A DNA stretch of 64,000 nt from Chryseobacterium indologenes (GTDB taxonomy: Bacteria; Bacteroidota; Bacteroidia; Flavobacteriales; Weeksellaceae), in NCBI GenBank assembly GCA_016025055.1, contig CP065590.1, positions 4,278,001-4,342,000 of the forward strand. Direction: 5' to 3'. Made by a program: the position numbers and the translations under genes. Shown one piece after another: positions 1 through 8,335 of the stretch. How positions within the stretch are numbered: position 1 is the first letter of the stretch; each line of letters opens with the position of its first letter. The notes beneath the pieces are model-generated. The model saw nothing but the letters and a program-made list of their open reading frames with translations. It did not search any database and was not told where the DNA came from.

Positions 1-266
1 AGAATGTGCCCTGTAGAAGCGGAGATCACACACTGATATGGTTTTAACACTGAAGAGATTACAATAAGATTAGCTTGTGTTCCACCCGACACCAGATAAA
101 CATCAGAATCAGTTTTTTTTATTTTTTCTTTGATTAATTCTTTAGCCCGTAATGAGTACTTATCTTCGCCATAGCCAGCCTGCTGCTCAAGATTACATTG
201 TAAAAGGGTCTGTAAAATATGGGGATGACACCCTTCTGAGTAATCGTTTTTAAATGAAAATTTCAT
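1..266 (-). CDS. Low-specificity threonine aldolase-like PLP enzyme, N-terminal part (cut by window edge)
   Basis: The reverse strand reads from an ATG at 266 through the left edge of the window with no stop, giving 88 residues. The start MKFSFKNDYSEGCHP, the segment NLEQQAGYGEDKYS and the segment VSGGTQANL match the N-terminus of the beta-eliminating lyase / low-specificity L-threonine aldolase family, fold-type I PLP enzymes that cleave threonine or related beta-hydroxy amino acids to glycine and an aldehyde. The SGGTQAN stretch corresponds to the phosphate-cradle region of the cofactor site. The catalytic lysine lies beyond the window. Family assignment rests on recognition of these motifs. 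The exact substrate is inferred and unproven. Confidence 0.72.
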   Translation of the reverse strand, partial: MKFSFKNDYSEGCHPHILQTLLQCNLEQQAGYGEDKYSLRAKELIKEKIKKTDSDVYLVSGGTQANLIVISSVLKPYQCVISASTGHI

Positions 267-375
267 AAAGTAAAAATAAAAAAATACGAGAAGATTCCCC
301 CTACGAAAAAGAGTTAAAAATATCAGAAATAATAGTGTACCAAAACTATGATATAAGGAAATTTATTTCACAAAA

Positions 376-795
376 TCAATAGGCTGACCCACCTGATATT
401 CCCCACGGGGGTTTTATGTATATTTTATATTTTCTTTTACAGTTTTCTTTCAAAGGTTCAATATAATAAGCTTGTCCATTTTCCAGATAAGATCCTGTAA
501 GCTTTCCGGAAGCAATGGTGAGGGTCATCAGTTTCGTGCCATCTTCGGATTTCCCTTTGAAGGTGAATATTCTTGCTTTTCGTAGTGCTTCACTGGTTTT
601 ATCAAGCATAATATATTTTGTCTCTTTGCCTTCGATATCGTACAAGGGAAAAGTCAGTTTTCCAGAAGAAGCTGTATCCAGTTTATTTTCCTGTATGAAT
701 TTTTTAGGATTAAAAGAAAATATAAACTGACGTGATTGTCCTTGTAATCCACTACAAAAGAGGACAAAACAGAATAATAACAATATATTTCTCAT
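376..795 (-). CDS. Secreted protein resembling a stand-alone metalloprotease propeptide
   Basis: 139 residues with a clear signal peptide (hydrophobic stretch to about residue 17, then GQS). There is no catalytic domain. The middle resembles the propeptide of the neighbouring metzincin (881-3892, residues about 60-138): both run beta-strand, then 'TF.G.S.D', then 'LT.A..K.T', then 'Y.IEP.K' and '.Y.IY'. Here these are TFKGKSEDG, LTIASGKLTG, YYIEPLK and KYKIY. The protein ends soon after this block with GGSAY. It lies about 85 nt downstream of the protease gene on the same strand. It could be a propeptide-derived inhibitor or chaperone, or the remnant of a duplicated protease. Secretion is well supported; the function is unknown. 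Confidence 0.7.
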   Translation of the reverse strand: MRNILLLFCFVLFCSGLQGQSRQFIFSFNPKKFIQENKLDTASSGKLTFPLYDIEGKETKYIMLDKTSEALRKARIFTFKGKSEDGTKLMTLTIASGKLTGSYLENGQAYYIEPLKENCKRKYKIYIKPPWGISGGSAY

Positions 796-880
796 CCTTA
801 AATAATTTAATATCCTTTACTTATAAGCCTTAAAAAAGGGCTATATAAATATAACCCTTTTTTACATTGCTTTTTATCAA

Positions 881-3800
881 TTATTTTTTAATGACCTTTG
901 ATTGACTGATTATTGTCTTATTGTTCAACAATTTCAACATATAAACTCCTGTTTTAAATTTAGAGAAATTGATCTCAGAATTGTTCATGACATTTGTTTC
1001 CATCAGTCTTCCGGATGCATCATAAATTTCGTAATGGCTAATCTTTTCATCACTATAAATATGAAGATAGTCTTTTACCGGATTCGGTACAAGGCCGATC
1101 TGTTTTTTAGCAATATCCCCTGTTGCCAACGCTGCAGTAATAATCAGAGAAACATTATTTTTACTCAACTGGAGGCAGGTTTTGCTTTGGGTAAGCTCGG
1201 CAATAGATTTATTGAGAAGGTTAGCTGCAGTTCCCGTGTAAGAAATTCCCTGTACAGTGTAAGTTCCAACCGGTAAACTGGTGAAGTCGGCAGTTGTACT
1301 CTGCGCCACAATCGTATTGGTGGCTGTATTAATGGCTATATAGGTGTAGCTTAATCCGGCAGGCGTATCCATAACATTAAAGAAGCTTCCAGGTCCTTCA
1401 TTGCTCACTGTTACACTAGCCCCTATTGCAGTGCCGCCCAGGTTTTTTGCCGTCATAAAATACTCAACACCTTTTTCAAGGTTTACAGAGAATGATCTGT
1501 AGTAGCTCAAGCTGGTTCCTGTTCCACTATATACGCCGTTAGAAGTAACGAAATTTGCAACATTTACCTGATTTCCTTTATACACCGTCATGATTACGGC
1601 ATCAGGTGAAGGATAACTTATGGTATAGCTTCCTGTTTCCGTTACTTTAAATTTGTAAGGAATTAAACTTGTACTAGCCAGAATCTGATACGGAGCTGTA
1701 CTCGTCTGATTATAAATATATAATGGATTCGGGCTCATATTGGCCGTAGCAAAAGTGATTATTTTTGAGCTGTAAGAATCAGCAGAGGAAGTCTGCGGCT
1801 GTAGGTTTAGATTGGCCTGGGCACTTCCCTGGATAGCTGTTACCACTTTAGCATTTTCCACCATTACAGACGGGAATGCATTACAGGTTGAATTGATGGT
1901 AAAATTCGTATTCGATACATCAAAGAACTCTGCATAATTATTGATCACCGCAGTCACCTTTATTCTTGCTTTATCTGTATAAGGAAGAAACGGAATCAAT
2001 ACCGTAGCGGTACCATTATTAGGAACATCAGAAGCAAGAGTGTATGGGAAAGTATCACCTCCGTCTGTGGACAGAAGAATATTTACCGTATTCTTTAAGG
2101 TATTGGTCTGATTTACATCCCATGTTACATTCATATTAGTATCGTTATTCACCGTTACATTGGTGTTGGGATAGGTAACAGCTAAAGGTCCCTGGTCTGT
2201 TACGGTTACTACCACCTGATCAGAATCTGCTCCGCCGGAAACGGCACTGTTATCTCTTACCGTAAACCGCATTTTCATCGTTCTAGCTACGAGAGGTAAT
2301 GCTTCTGCGGCATTGGTAGGAGGAGTATTCTGATTATTGAGTACAAACCTCATTTTTGGGAAATACCTTTCCGTGGTCGTAGTGCTTTGTTCTGATCTGA
2401 ATAATGGCGCTGTAGTACTGTTTACGGCAGAATAGCCACCGACACCGTTTATCGTACTGCCAAATGCTCCCTTATCGTTGGCACTGGCTACATCTACCTG
2501 ATCCCAGGTATAAGAAAGATGAGTATCTTCTGCATCTGTTCCGATTCCTTTTAATTTGAAAGGAGTATTCTTTGGAATACTGATTGCCGTATTTCCTGCG
2601 TTGGCTACAGGAGGGGTATTGGCTACCGCTACTGCATTAAAGCAGGTAGAATATACACTCAGTGTATTGAGAATCTGGTCGATACTTTTCGCATGGAAAT
2701 AATTCAGTCCGTTATTGCCGGAGTTCGTCTGATCATTGGGCGTTGTACAGTTGTTTCCGTATGCCATAATGGTAGATCCCGCACCGGGCTCTACGGCAGA
2801 ATCACCATTCCAGCCCGCTGTACAGAAAGTCGGGCTTCCGGCAGATCCTCCAACGGCGTTGTATGTATGCCATGCGCCAAACTGATGGCCCATTTCATGC
2901 ACAATCAGGTTCGCTGTTAAAGATTTTGGCATTGAAAGCGTCCATTGGCTCCATGCTCTTGCTTTAAAAGAAGAATTACATGGCTGTGGCCCCGCCTGTC
3001 CCTGGGCACTGCCTCCTGCTCCCGGCATAATATTAAAGGTATGTCCGATATCATAATCTGCATAAGGAAGTGTACCGTTGGTATTCATAATGTCAAATCC
3101 TGCCTGAGAATTTGCTGCAGAAGCAAAAGAAGCATTAACAGTAAAAGGGTCTGTAGCCGCATCTGTAAATAAAAGGGTTTTGTCTGTCGTTTTACTGATC
3201 AGCGTAAAAGAGATAGACAGCTCAGATTCGTAGATCTGATTTATCAGGTTCATCATCGCTACCAGCTCAGCCAGTGCCGCATCCTGATTGCTGAAAGATG
3301 AAGTAAACTCACCTGTAGTAGCCACAGCCATTCTAAATGTTTTCATCTGACCTCCATATGGAAAACCCGTGACGGATTTCTGAACATTGAGTGCATGGCC
3401 GATAGCCTCAAGACTTTTTTTGAATTCCGTTTCATCGGTACCACACTGGAAATTCTCGCCGAACATCTCTGAGGAGTTATAAATTCTATATTCTCCAGCC
3501 TGCGTTTTGTAAGGTTCAATGATAAAGTATCCTTGGGCAGTTTTGATCATTGCCGTTACTTTATCCCCGGCCAGGGTAAGTTTTATTCTCGATTGCCTGT
3601 CTTTGGAATATCCGTCAAAAGTAACAATATCCTTTAATCTTTTGTTAACAAGGTTATTCTCAGACAAAATAAACTCCTGCTGTGATCCGTCAATAAGTGT
3701 CAAAACAATAGACTGGTCAGCAATTTTCGAGGAATTCTTTTTCTTGCTTTCCACATTTCTTTTGAAATTTTCGACATTAAGTTTAAAAGTCGTTCCCGGA

Positions 3801-3892
3801 AGATGGGTGGCACGCAGTTCATTCGTGTTGGAAATCTGTGCATTGATCAAAAAAGAGGCACAAACCGAAAGGAAGGTAATTTTCAATTTCAT
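881..3892 (-). CDS. Secreted reprolysin-like zinc metalloprotease with T9SS C-terminal sorting domain
   Basis: 1003 residues. Order of parts: signal peptide (1-18, ending INAQ), propeptide (about 25-140), metzincin catalytic domain (about 180-420), Ig/PKD-like beta modules (about 425-900) and a type A T9SS sorting domain in the last 75 residues (LVPNPVKDYLHIYS ... GVYMLKL). The zinc motif HEMGHQFGAWH is at residues 332-342 (HExxHxxGxxH), followed by a Met-turn IMAYG near 374-378. The protein should be exported by Sec, cross the outer membrane through the type IX system and be released or anchored after tail cleavage. Such proteases degrade host or environmental proteins. No defect is seen. 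The beta-module boundaries are approximate. Confidence 0.88.
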   Translation of the reverse strand: MKLKITFLSVCASFLINAQISNTNELRATHLPGTTFKLNVENFKRNVESKKKNSSKIADQSIVLTLIDGSQQEFILSENNLVNKRLKDIVTFDGYSKDRQSRIKLTLAGDKVTAMIKTAQGYFIIEPYKTQAGEYRIYNSSEMFGENFQCGTDETEFKKSLEAIGHALNVQKSVTGFPYGGQMKTFRMAVATTGEFTSSFSNQDAALAELVAMMNLINQIYESELSISFTLISKTTDKTLLFTDAATDPFTVNASFASAANSQAGFDIMNTNGTLPYADYDIGHTFNIMPGAGGSAQGQAGPQPCNSSFKARAWSQWTLSMPKSLTANLIVHEMGHQFGAWHTYNAVGGSAGSPTFCTAGWNGDSAVEPGAGSTIMAYGNNCTTPNDQTNSGNNGLNYFHAKSIDQILNTLSVYSTCFNAVAVANTPPVANAGNTAISIPKNTPFKLKGIGTDAEDTHLSYTWDQVDVASANDKGAFGSTINGVGGYSAVNSTTAPLFRSEQSTTTTERYFPKMRFVLNNQNTPPTNAAEALPLVARTMKMRFTVRDNSAVSGGADSDQVVVTVTDQGPLAVTYPNTNVTVNNDTNMNVTWDVNQTNTLKNTVNILLSTDGGDTFPYTLASDVPNNGTATVLIPFLPYTDKARIKVTAVINNYAEFFDVSNTNFTINSTCNAFPSVMVENAKVVTAIQGSAQANLNLQPQTSSADSYSSKIITFATANMSPNPLYIYNQTSTAPYQILASTSLIPYKFKVTETGSYTISYPSPDAVIMTVYKGNQVNVANFVTSNGVYSGTGTSLSYYRSFSVNLEKGVEYFMTAKNLGGTAIGASVTVSNEGPGSFFNVMDTPAGLSYTYIAINTATNTIVAQSTTADFTSLPVGTYTVQGISYTGTAANLLNKSIAELTQSKTCLQLSKNNVSLIITAALATGDIAKKQIGLVPNPVKDYLHIYSDEKISHYEIYDASGRLMETNVMNNSEINFSKFKTGVYMLKLLNNKTIISQSKVIKK

Positions 3893-4097
3893 TGTTGATG
3901 GTTTTTTTTTAAAGATAAATAATATATTAATACAAAATCACCAAATATTGTATAATTTATTGAAAATCAAAACAAAGACTGTATCAGTATCATTGAAATG
4001 ATAGCTACTCTCCTCCTCACTACTCACAGCTATTATAAAAAAAGCAGGCTAAGAATACACTACTTCACCTTTGATTATATGATTTCAATTTTATTTT

Positions 4098-4125
4098 GTT
4101 AGATTTGTATTGAAAATCATCTAAC
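4098..4125 (+). promoter_or_regulatory. -7 box and inverted-repeat candidate operator of the DtxR-type gene
   Basis: TAGATTTG at 4100-4107 fits the Bacteroidetes -7 consensus TAnnTTTG. It lies inside a perfect 7-bp inverted repeat, GTTAGAT (4098-4104) and ATCTAAC (4119-4125), with 14 bp between the arms. The TTG start codon is at 4129. A metal-dependent repressor bound here would block its own transcription. Promoter and repeat are seen; autoregulation is inference. Confidence 0.45.
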
Positions 4126-4128
4126 ATT

Positions 4129-4782
4129 TTGAAAACAACCCTAACAGAAGAAAATTACCTGAAAGCTTTGTTTCATTTAGTTGACAATGAAGGTAAGGTG
4201 ACGATTAATGAACTCAGCAAATTTTTAAATGTAAAAATGCCGAGCGTCAATAATATGATGAAGAAATTCGCAGAAAAAAAATGGGTCATTTATGAGACCT
4301 ACAAACCATTGATTGTCACTGAAAGCGGTAGACGAGAAGCTTCTCTGGTTGTTCGCAAGCACAGACTTACCGAAATGTTTCTCGTAAAGAAGATGAATTT
4401 CGGCTGGGAAAACGTCCATGAAATTGCAGAACAACTGGAACATGTGCATTCGCAAATCTTTTTTGACAAAATGGATGAAATTCTGGATTATCCTAAGTTT
4501 GATCCTCATGGGGAGCCTATTCCTGATAAAGACGGAAATATTATTGCTCAGGATCTGCAAAAACTGAGTACTTGTGAAGTTGGCGAAACAGTCGTTTTTG
4601 CCTCCGTTACTCTTTCGGATGATGCTTTTTTAAGTTACCTGAATGACAGAAAACTCCTTCTCAACACCAAAGTAAAAATCATTAAAATAGAAAGTTTCGA
4701 CAAGTCTATGACAATAGAAATCGGAAATTCCAAAGAGGTCCTCAGTAAAAAAGCTACTGAAAAGATTTTGGTTAAAAAATAA
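4129..4782 (+). CDS. DtxR/MntR-family metal-dependent transcriptional regulator
   Basis: 217 residues from a TTG start; no ATG gives a complete winged helix. Residues 1-65 form the helix-turn-helix (ENYLKALFHL ... TINELSKFLNVKMPSVNNMMKKF), typical of DtxR/IdeR/MntR/SirR repressors. Residues about 70-140 form the metal-binding and dimerisation helices with His and Glu ligands (for example RKHRLTEMFL and HEIAEQLEHVHS). The C-terminal 70 residues look like a FeoA/SH3-like domain. The protein should sense Mn(II) or Fe(II) and repress metal uptake genes. No transporter is adjacent, so its regulon lies elsewhere. A strong hairpin terminator follows at once, so it is probably monocistronic. Confidence 0.85.
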   Translation: MKTTLTEENYLKALFHLVDNEGKVTINELSKFLNVKMPSVNNMMKKFAEKKWVIYETYKPLIVTESGRREASLVVRKHRLTEMFLVKKMNFGWENVHEIAEQLEHVHSQIFFDKMDEILDYPKFDPHGEPIPDKDGNIIAQDLQKLSTCEVGETVVFASVTLSDDAFLSYLNDRKLLLNTKVKIIKIESFDKSMTIEIGNSKEVLSKKATEKILVKK

Positions 4783-4784
4783 AA

Positions 4785-4820
4785 AATACCGGTGGATGAT
4801 ATCTTTACATCACCGGTATT
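4785..4820 (+). terminator. Hairpin terminator after the DtxR-type gene
   Basis: AATACCGGTG (4785-4794) pairs with CACCGGTATT (4811-4820) across a 16-nt loop, within A/T flanks on both sides. It lies directly after the regulator's stop codon and also downstream of the minus-strand lipoprotein at 4869-5027, so it may act in both directions. Confidence 0.65.
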
Positions 4821-4868
4821 TTATTTACTTCTTCTGCTACTATTTTCTCTGCAAATCCTGTTGTTGTT

Positions 4869-5027
4869 TTACTGACTCTTCATAGAATGTTGATCAATAC
4901 GGTCTATCTTTGCTCTTTCCGACCCAATTTTCATTGCAGGACTGGCGGTTTTACAGCTTAGCATGAAAATGACTGAGAGACCCAAAGTAAACAAACTAAC
5001 TTTTATTTTACTGACTAAAATTTTCAT
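4869..5027 (-). CDS. Small putative lipoprotein (52 aa)
   Basis: Read directly from the minus strand: ATG at 5027, stop at 4869-4871. The product begins MKILVSKIKVSLFTLG and has the lipobox LSC at residues 23-25 followed by KTASPAMK, so it should be exported and lipid-anchored. After the stop, another frame stays open to 4805 and encodes a plausible tail (KTTTGFAEKIVAEEVNK). The gene may therefore really be about 73 residues and be broken by one extra base near 4870. The reading of the N-terminus as a lipoprotein signal is good; the function is unknown. Confidence 0.5.
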   Translation of the reverse strand: MKILVSKIKVSLFTLGLSVIFMLSCKTASPAMKIGSERAKIDRIDQHSMKSQ

Positions 5028-5366
5028 ATATACTTTTTCTAAATAAAAACAAACTGAACAAAAAACAGAGATAACATCATGTTTATCAATACAAAAAAAA
5101 TAATTACACGTACTATAATTTTGACTTTATTGGGTTAATTTTTCTACAATTTTTAATTATGTATTTTCATTTCTAATTAAAAATTGTCTTTAAGTAAAAT
5201 CACTGCACAAAACTTCTTTTTAATCTGCTGAAGCGTTAAAAAACGGTTAAATAGCTGTAAAGAAACAAACTTGTATTTTTATTTTAATTAGGTTTGCATA
5301 TCTATCTGCCAAGACTTTCAGTCGATCCGGAAAACAGCAAATTTTAATTATTTCTCCATAAAAATT
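5028..5366. other. Intergenic region with a long inverted repeat upstream of the carbapenemase gene
   Basis: This 339-nt, very AT-rich stretch separates the divergent small lipoprotein and metallo-beta-lactamase genes. It holds a perfect 14-bp inverted repeat, ACAATTTTTAATTA (5146-5159) and TAATTAAAAATTGT (5174-5187), separated by 14 nt, and the -7 box listed separately. No other open frame worth calling was seen. Confidence 0.5.
5289..5296 (+). promoter_or_regulatory. -7 promoter box of the metallo-beta-lactamase gene
   Basis: TAGGTTTG matches TAnnTTTG. A TTG is present at 5271-5273, but its spacing (15 nt) is shorter than the usual 17-20, so no -33 element is assigned. The ATG follows at 5367, leaving a leader of about 65-70 nt. 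Confidence 0.45.
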
Positions 5367-6098
5367 ATGAAAAAAAGTATTCAGCTTTTGATGATGTCAA
5401 TGTTTTTAAGCCCATTGATCAATGCCCAGGTTAAAGATTTTGTAATTGAGCCGCCTGTTAAACCCAACCTGTATCTTTATAAAAGTTTCGGAGTTTTCGG
5501 GGGTAAAGAATATTCTGCCAATGCTGTATATCTTACCACTAAGAAAGGAGTTGTCTTATTTGATGTCCCATGGCAAAAGGAACAATATCAAACCCTTATG
5601 GACACCATACAAAAGCGTCATCACCTTCCTGTAATTGCTGTATTTGCCACCCACTCTCATGATGACAGAGCGGGCGATCTAAGCTTTTACAATCAAAAAG
5701 GAATTAAAACATATGCGACCGCCAAGACCAATGAACTGTTGAAAAAAGACGGAAAAGCAACCTCAACCGAAATTATAAAAACAGGAAAACCTTACAAAAT
5801 TGGTGGTGAAGAATTTATGGTAGACTTTCTTGGAGAAGGACATACAGTTGATAATGTTGTTGTATGGTTCCCCAAATATAAAGTACTGGACGGAGGATGT
5901 CTTGTAAAAAGCAGGACAGCCACTGACCTGGGATATACAGGTGAAGCAAACGTAAAACAATGGCCGGAAACCATGCGAAAACTAAAAACGAAATATGCTC
6001 AGGCCACTCTGGTAATCCCGGGACACGACGAATGGAAAGGCGGTGGCCATGTACAGCATACTCTGGATCTTCTGGATAAGAATAAAAAGCCGGAATAA
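5367..6098 (+). CDS. bla: Subclass B1 metallo-beta-lactamase, IND/CGB type (carbapenemase)
   Basis: 243 residues, the usual length for the chromosomal IND/CGB enzymes of Chryseobacterium. A signal peptide (cleavage after about residue 20, INAQ) sends it to the periplasm. All zinc ligands are present: H96, H98 and D100 in HSHDD, H159 in GEGHT, C178 in DGGCLVK and H220 in IPGHDE. K181, which contacts the substrate carboxylate, follows the cysteine by three residues. The enzyme hydrolyses penicillins, cephalosporins and carbapenems but not aztreonam, as known for the family. The closest recalled alleles are CGB-1 (C. gleum) and IND types; the allele cannot be fixed without a database. There is no mobile element nearby, so the gene is intrinsic. 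Confidence 0.95.
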   Translation: MKKSIQLLMMSMFLSPLINAQVKDFVIEPPVKPNLYLYKSFGVFGGKEYSANAVYLTTKKGVVLFDVPWQKEQYQTLMDTIQKRHHLPVIAVFATHSHDDRAGDLSFYNQKGIKTYATAKTNELLKKDGKATSTEIIKTGKPYKIGGEEFMVDFLGEGHTVDNVVVWFPKYKVLDGGCLVKSRTATDLGYTGEANVKQWPETMRKLKTKYAQATLVIPGHDEWKGGGHVQHTLDLLDKNKKPE

Positions 6099-6162
6099 TG
6101 TAAGACATTAAAATGGTTCGGAAAAAATCGAAAGATTTTTATAAAGCCTATTATTTATACTT

Positions 6163-6196
6163 AAAAAATCCCGAATTTTCATTCGGGATTTTTATT
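6163..6196. terminator. Bidirectional terminator between bla and tssK
   Basis: AAAAATCCCGAAT and ATTCGGGATTTTT form a 13-bp perfect stem with a TTTC loop, between the convergent bla and tssK genes. T-runs occur on both strands. Confidence 0.8.
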
Positions 6197-6212
6197 TTTA
6201 TAATGTATTTTA

Positions 6213-7352
6213 TTAATCTAGTACACTCCAGCCTCTCTTTGGATTGGTATTGGTAGAGACCTCTTGTTCGTTGACAATGATATTTTCTTTTCTCTGACCG
6301 ATATAATCCAGTTCACTTAATTTAGAGAAGATCGTTTCCAAACTTCTCAACATCTGCTGGATATATAATAAAGGTTCTCCGCAATTATGGTGATCGTAGT
6401 TGGTCTCCGCTACGATAGAAAGCTGGTTCAGTAAGGTGTGAGGGGCAATTTCGCTCCATTCCAGACTGTAATTCAGCATTTCTTCCAGTTCGGCAGGAAC
6501 CAGTAGCTGGGTCGAGTTATATAAATGAAGAGCCAGTCTCGCAAAAGACTCGATCAGATATACCGGCGGTTGCCATGGCGTGATATTTCTGAATTGGAAA
6601 TACATATCTCCAAAGGTATTGACCATAGTAGTACATAGAAACTTAACGTTTTGGGCCAATGCTGTGTTCTGGTTCTTATGGGAAGCTTTTTGAATAATTT
6701 TAAAAGCATACTGCTGTAGGTTACCAATAGACTTCGCATAGCTGTTATAATACTCTATCAGAGCTGGATGGCTCTGAATGGAAGTACAGGGCGGGATAAA
6801 ATTAGAATCTACCTGAGCAATATTCGCCCTTAGATCTACCTTTCCGATGATCAGATAATTACCTCCGGAATAACTGCTGTTTAAAGAGCTTACAGGAAGT
6901 AGTTCTATGTGGTGATTAGGTTGCGCGTTAGGATGACGGGGCGGAATTTCTTCAGGATCGATATCACCGAAAGGTACTTTATCAAAAGGATTAACAGAGA
7001 TAAGGATGTAATAATCTCCGTCTGCCTGTTCCTCGTTCATGGATTTCGCCAATGACTTTACACTGATTCTTCTGTCGGTAAGCTCTATACGGTAACCTGC
7101 CATCGTCACGGCGCTGCATCTTTTGATTACAAGTTGTACATCATTGGTGGCAGTATTATGAACATCAAAAATAGTACGATCTGTGTATTCGTTGGAAATA
7201 GGCAAAAGACCGTAATTATATGTAGTAATTCCAAGTGAGTTGGAATCTCTGATGGTATCAATTAAGAAATTATCCTGATCGTTAAGGTGTCTTTGGGAAA
7301 CTTTCATCCCATCCACCCAGTTGATCGCAAAATGTTTAATAGGCTGTATCAT
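6213..7352 (-). CDS. tssK: Type VI secretion baseplate protein TssK
   Basis: 379 residues. The N-terminal region (IKHFAINWVDGMKVSQRHLNDQD) matches TssK of the Bacteroidetes T6SSiii: a beta-rich N-terminal shell domain that opens with a 'W..GM....H...Q' pattern. The rest is a mostly helical shoulder and head. TssK trimers connect the baseplate to the membrane anchor. The gene is the last of a minus-strand run tssG-tssN-tssK (26 nt after tssN). TssN is found only in the Bacteroidetes subtype, which supports the assignment. The sheath, Hcp, VgrG and ClpV genes are not in this window, so the system is encoded at more than one place or continues elsewhere. Confidence 0.82.
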   Translation of the reverse strand: MIQPIKHFAINWVDGMKVSQRHLNDQDNFLIDTIRDSNSLGITTYNYGLLPISNEYTDRTIFDVHNTATNDVQLVIKRCSAVTMAGYRIELTDRRISVKSLAKSMNEEQADGDYYILISVNPFDKVPFGDIDPEEIPPRHPNAQPNHHIELLPVSSLNSSYSGGNYLIIGKVDLRANIAQVDSNFIPPCTSIQSHPALIEYYNSYAKSIGNLQQYAFKIIQKASHKNQNTALAQNVKFLCTTMVNTFGDMYFQFRNITPWQPPVYLIESFARLALHLYNSTQLLVPAELEEMLNYSLEWSEIAPHTLLNQLSIVAETNYDHHNCGEPLLYIQQMLRSLETIFSKLSELDYIGQRKENIIVNEQEVSTNTNPKRGWSVLD

Positions 7353-7378
7353 GTTAATACTTTTTAATTTTTTTGTGT

Positions 7379-8281
7379 TTATGCTTTTCTTACAACTCCT
7401 TCCTCTTCATGCTGAATCACTCTCTTACAGATCACCACTTCATTCTCGGAAATGCTGTTGGTAGAAATGTCCTGGTCGAAATCAATATATTTTCTGAAGC
7501 TGAAAAATGATTTTTTTGTATAGAAAATCCAGTAATAAGGCTCTCTCTCTTCGTCAGAAAGATGGATGATAGACCCCGGATTCTTATGATTGTAATCGTC
7601 TACTACTCTGTAAAACCAGTCTCCAAAAGTAACTCCTGTCGGAAGAGTTTTCGCTTTAATTCTGAATCTGTTGGAGTCTTCTAAATTTTTGCTCAGCTCA
7701 ACATTCAGTACCATTAACCGGTCAAAATCTGCGCCTTCAAAATCCGGCAGCTTTTGTTCAGGAGAATATCTCCATGTTTTATAAATATCAAAAGGTATGC
7801 TGATAAACTGAATATAGCAGTAATAAAATACCATGGGAACCACAAAAATCAACATACTTGTAGCCGCCATGACAGCGTATCCCGTTCCTTTGCTCATAAA
7901 GTTGAAAAGCAGAGTAAACAGATAGCCTCCTAAGGCAATACAGGTAAGTGAAAGTATCGATTCAAACAAAATGCTCATTGCCACGGAATCAATATGTTTT
8001 TTGAAATACTTATGCAGCAGATTAACATGAATAATCCCGAAAATAAGATAGATAATCTGTGCAATAAGGTACCAGTAAGGATTAAAAAGATTGCCGGCAA
8101 ACCCAAAAATTCCCGGAATGGCCAGACACAAACTGCATAGTAGGACGTATACTATAATTACTTTAATCTTGATCGCAGGTTTATTTCTCCTGATTATACC
8201 CAGTATAACCATCATTATAATTGCGATTAAAGGCATTAAAATATACCTTAAAAAAATACCTTTTACTGAAGAAATTTCCAT
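7379..8281 (-). CDS. tssN: Type VI secretion membrane protein TssN
   Basis: 300 residues. About five to six hydrophobic segments occupy residues 10-165, followed by a soluble domain of about 130 residues rich in charged and aromatic positions (for example FGDWFYRVVDDYNHKNPGS). This layout and its position between tssG and tssK fit TssN, a membrane component specific to T6SSiii that replaces parts of the TssJLM complex of proteobacteria. Spacing is 54 nt from tssG and 26 nt to tssK, so one transcript is likely. The assignment rests on layout and context more than on a sharp motif. Confidence 0.78.
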   Translation of the reverse strand: MEISSVKGIFLRYILMPLIAIIMMVILGIIRRNKPAIKIKVIIVYVLLCSLCLAIPGIFGFAGNLFNPYWYLIAQIIYLIFGIIHVNLLHKYFKKHIDSVAMSILFESILSLTCIALGGYLFTLLFNFMSKGTGYAVMAATSMLIFVVPMVFYYCYIQFISIPFDIYKTWRYSPEQKLPDFEGADFDRLMVLNVELSKNLEDSNRFRIKAKTLPTGVTFGDWFYRVVDDYNHKNPGSIIHLSDEEREPYYWIFYTKKSFFSFRKYIDFDQDISTNSISENEVVICKRVIQHEEEGVVRKA

Positions 8282-8335
8282 TTGTTTCTTTTCGAATTTA
8301 TACTTTGTTGGTAGTTGTAAATATAATAAAATAAT

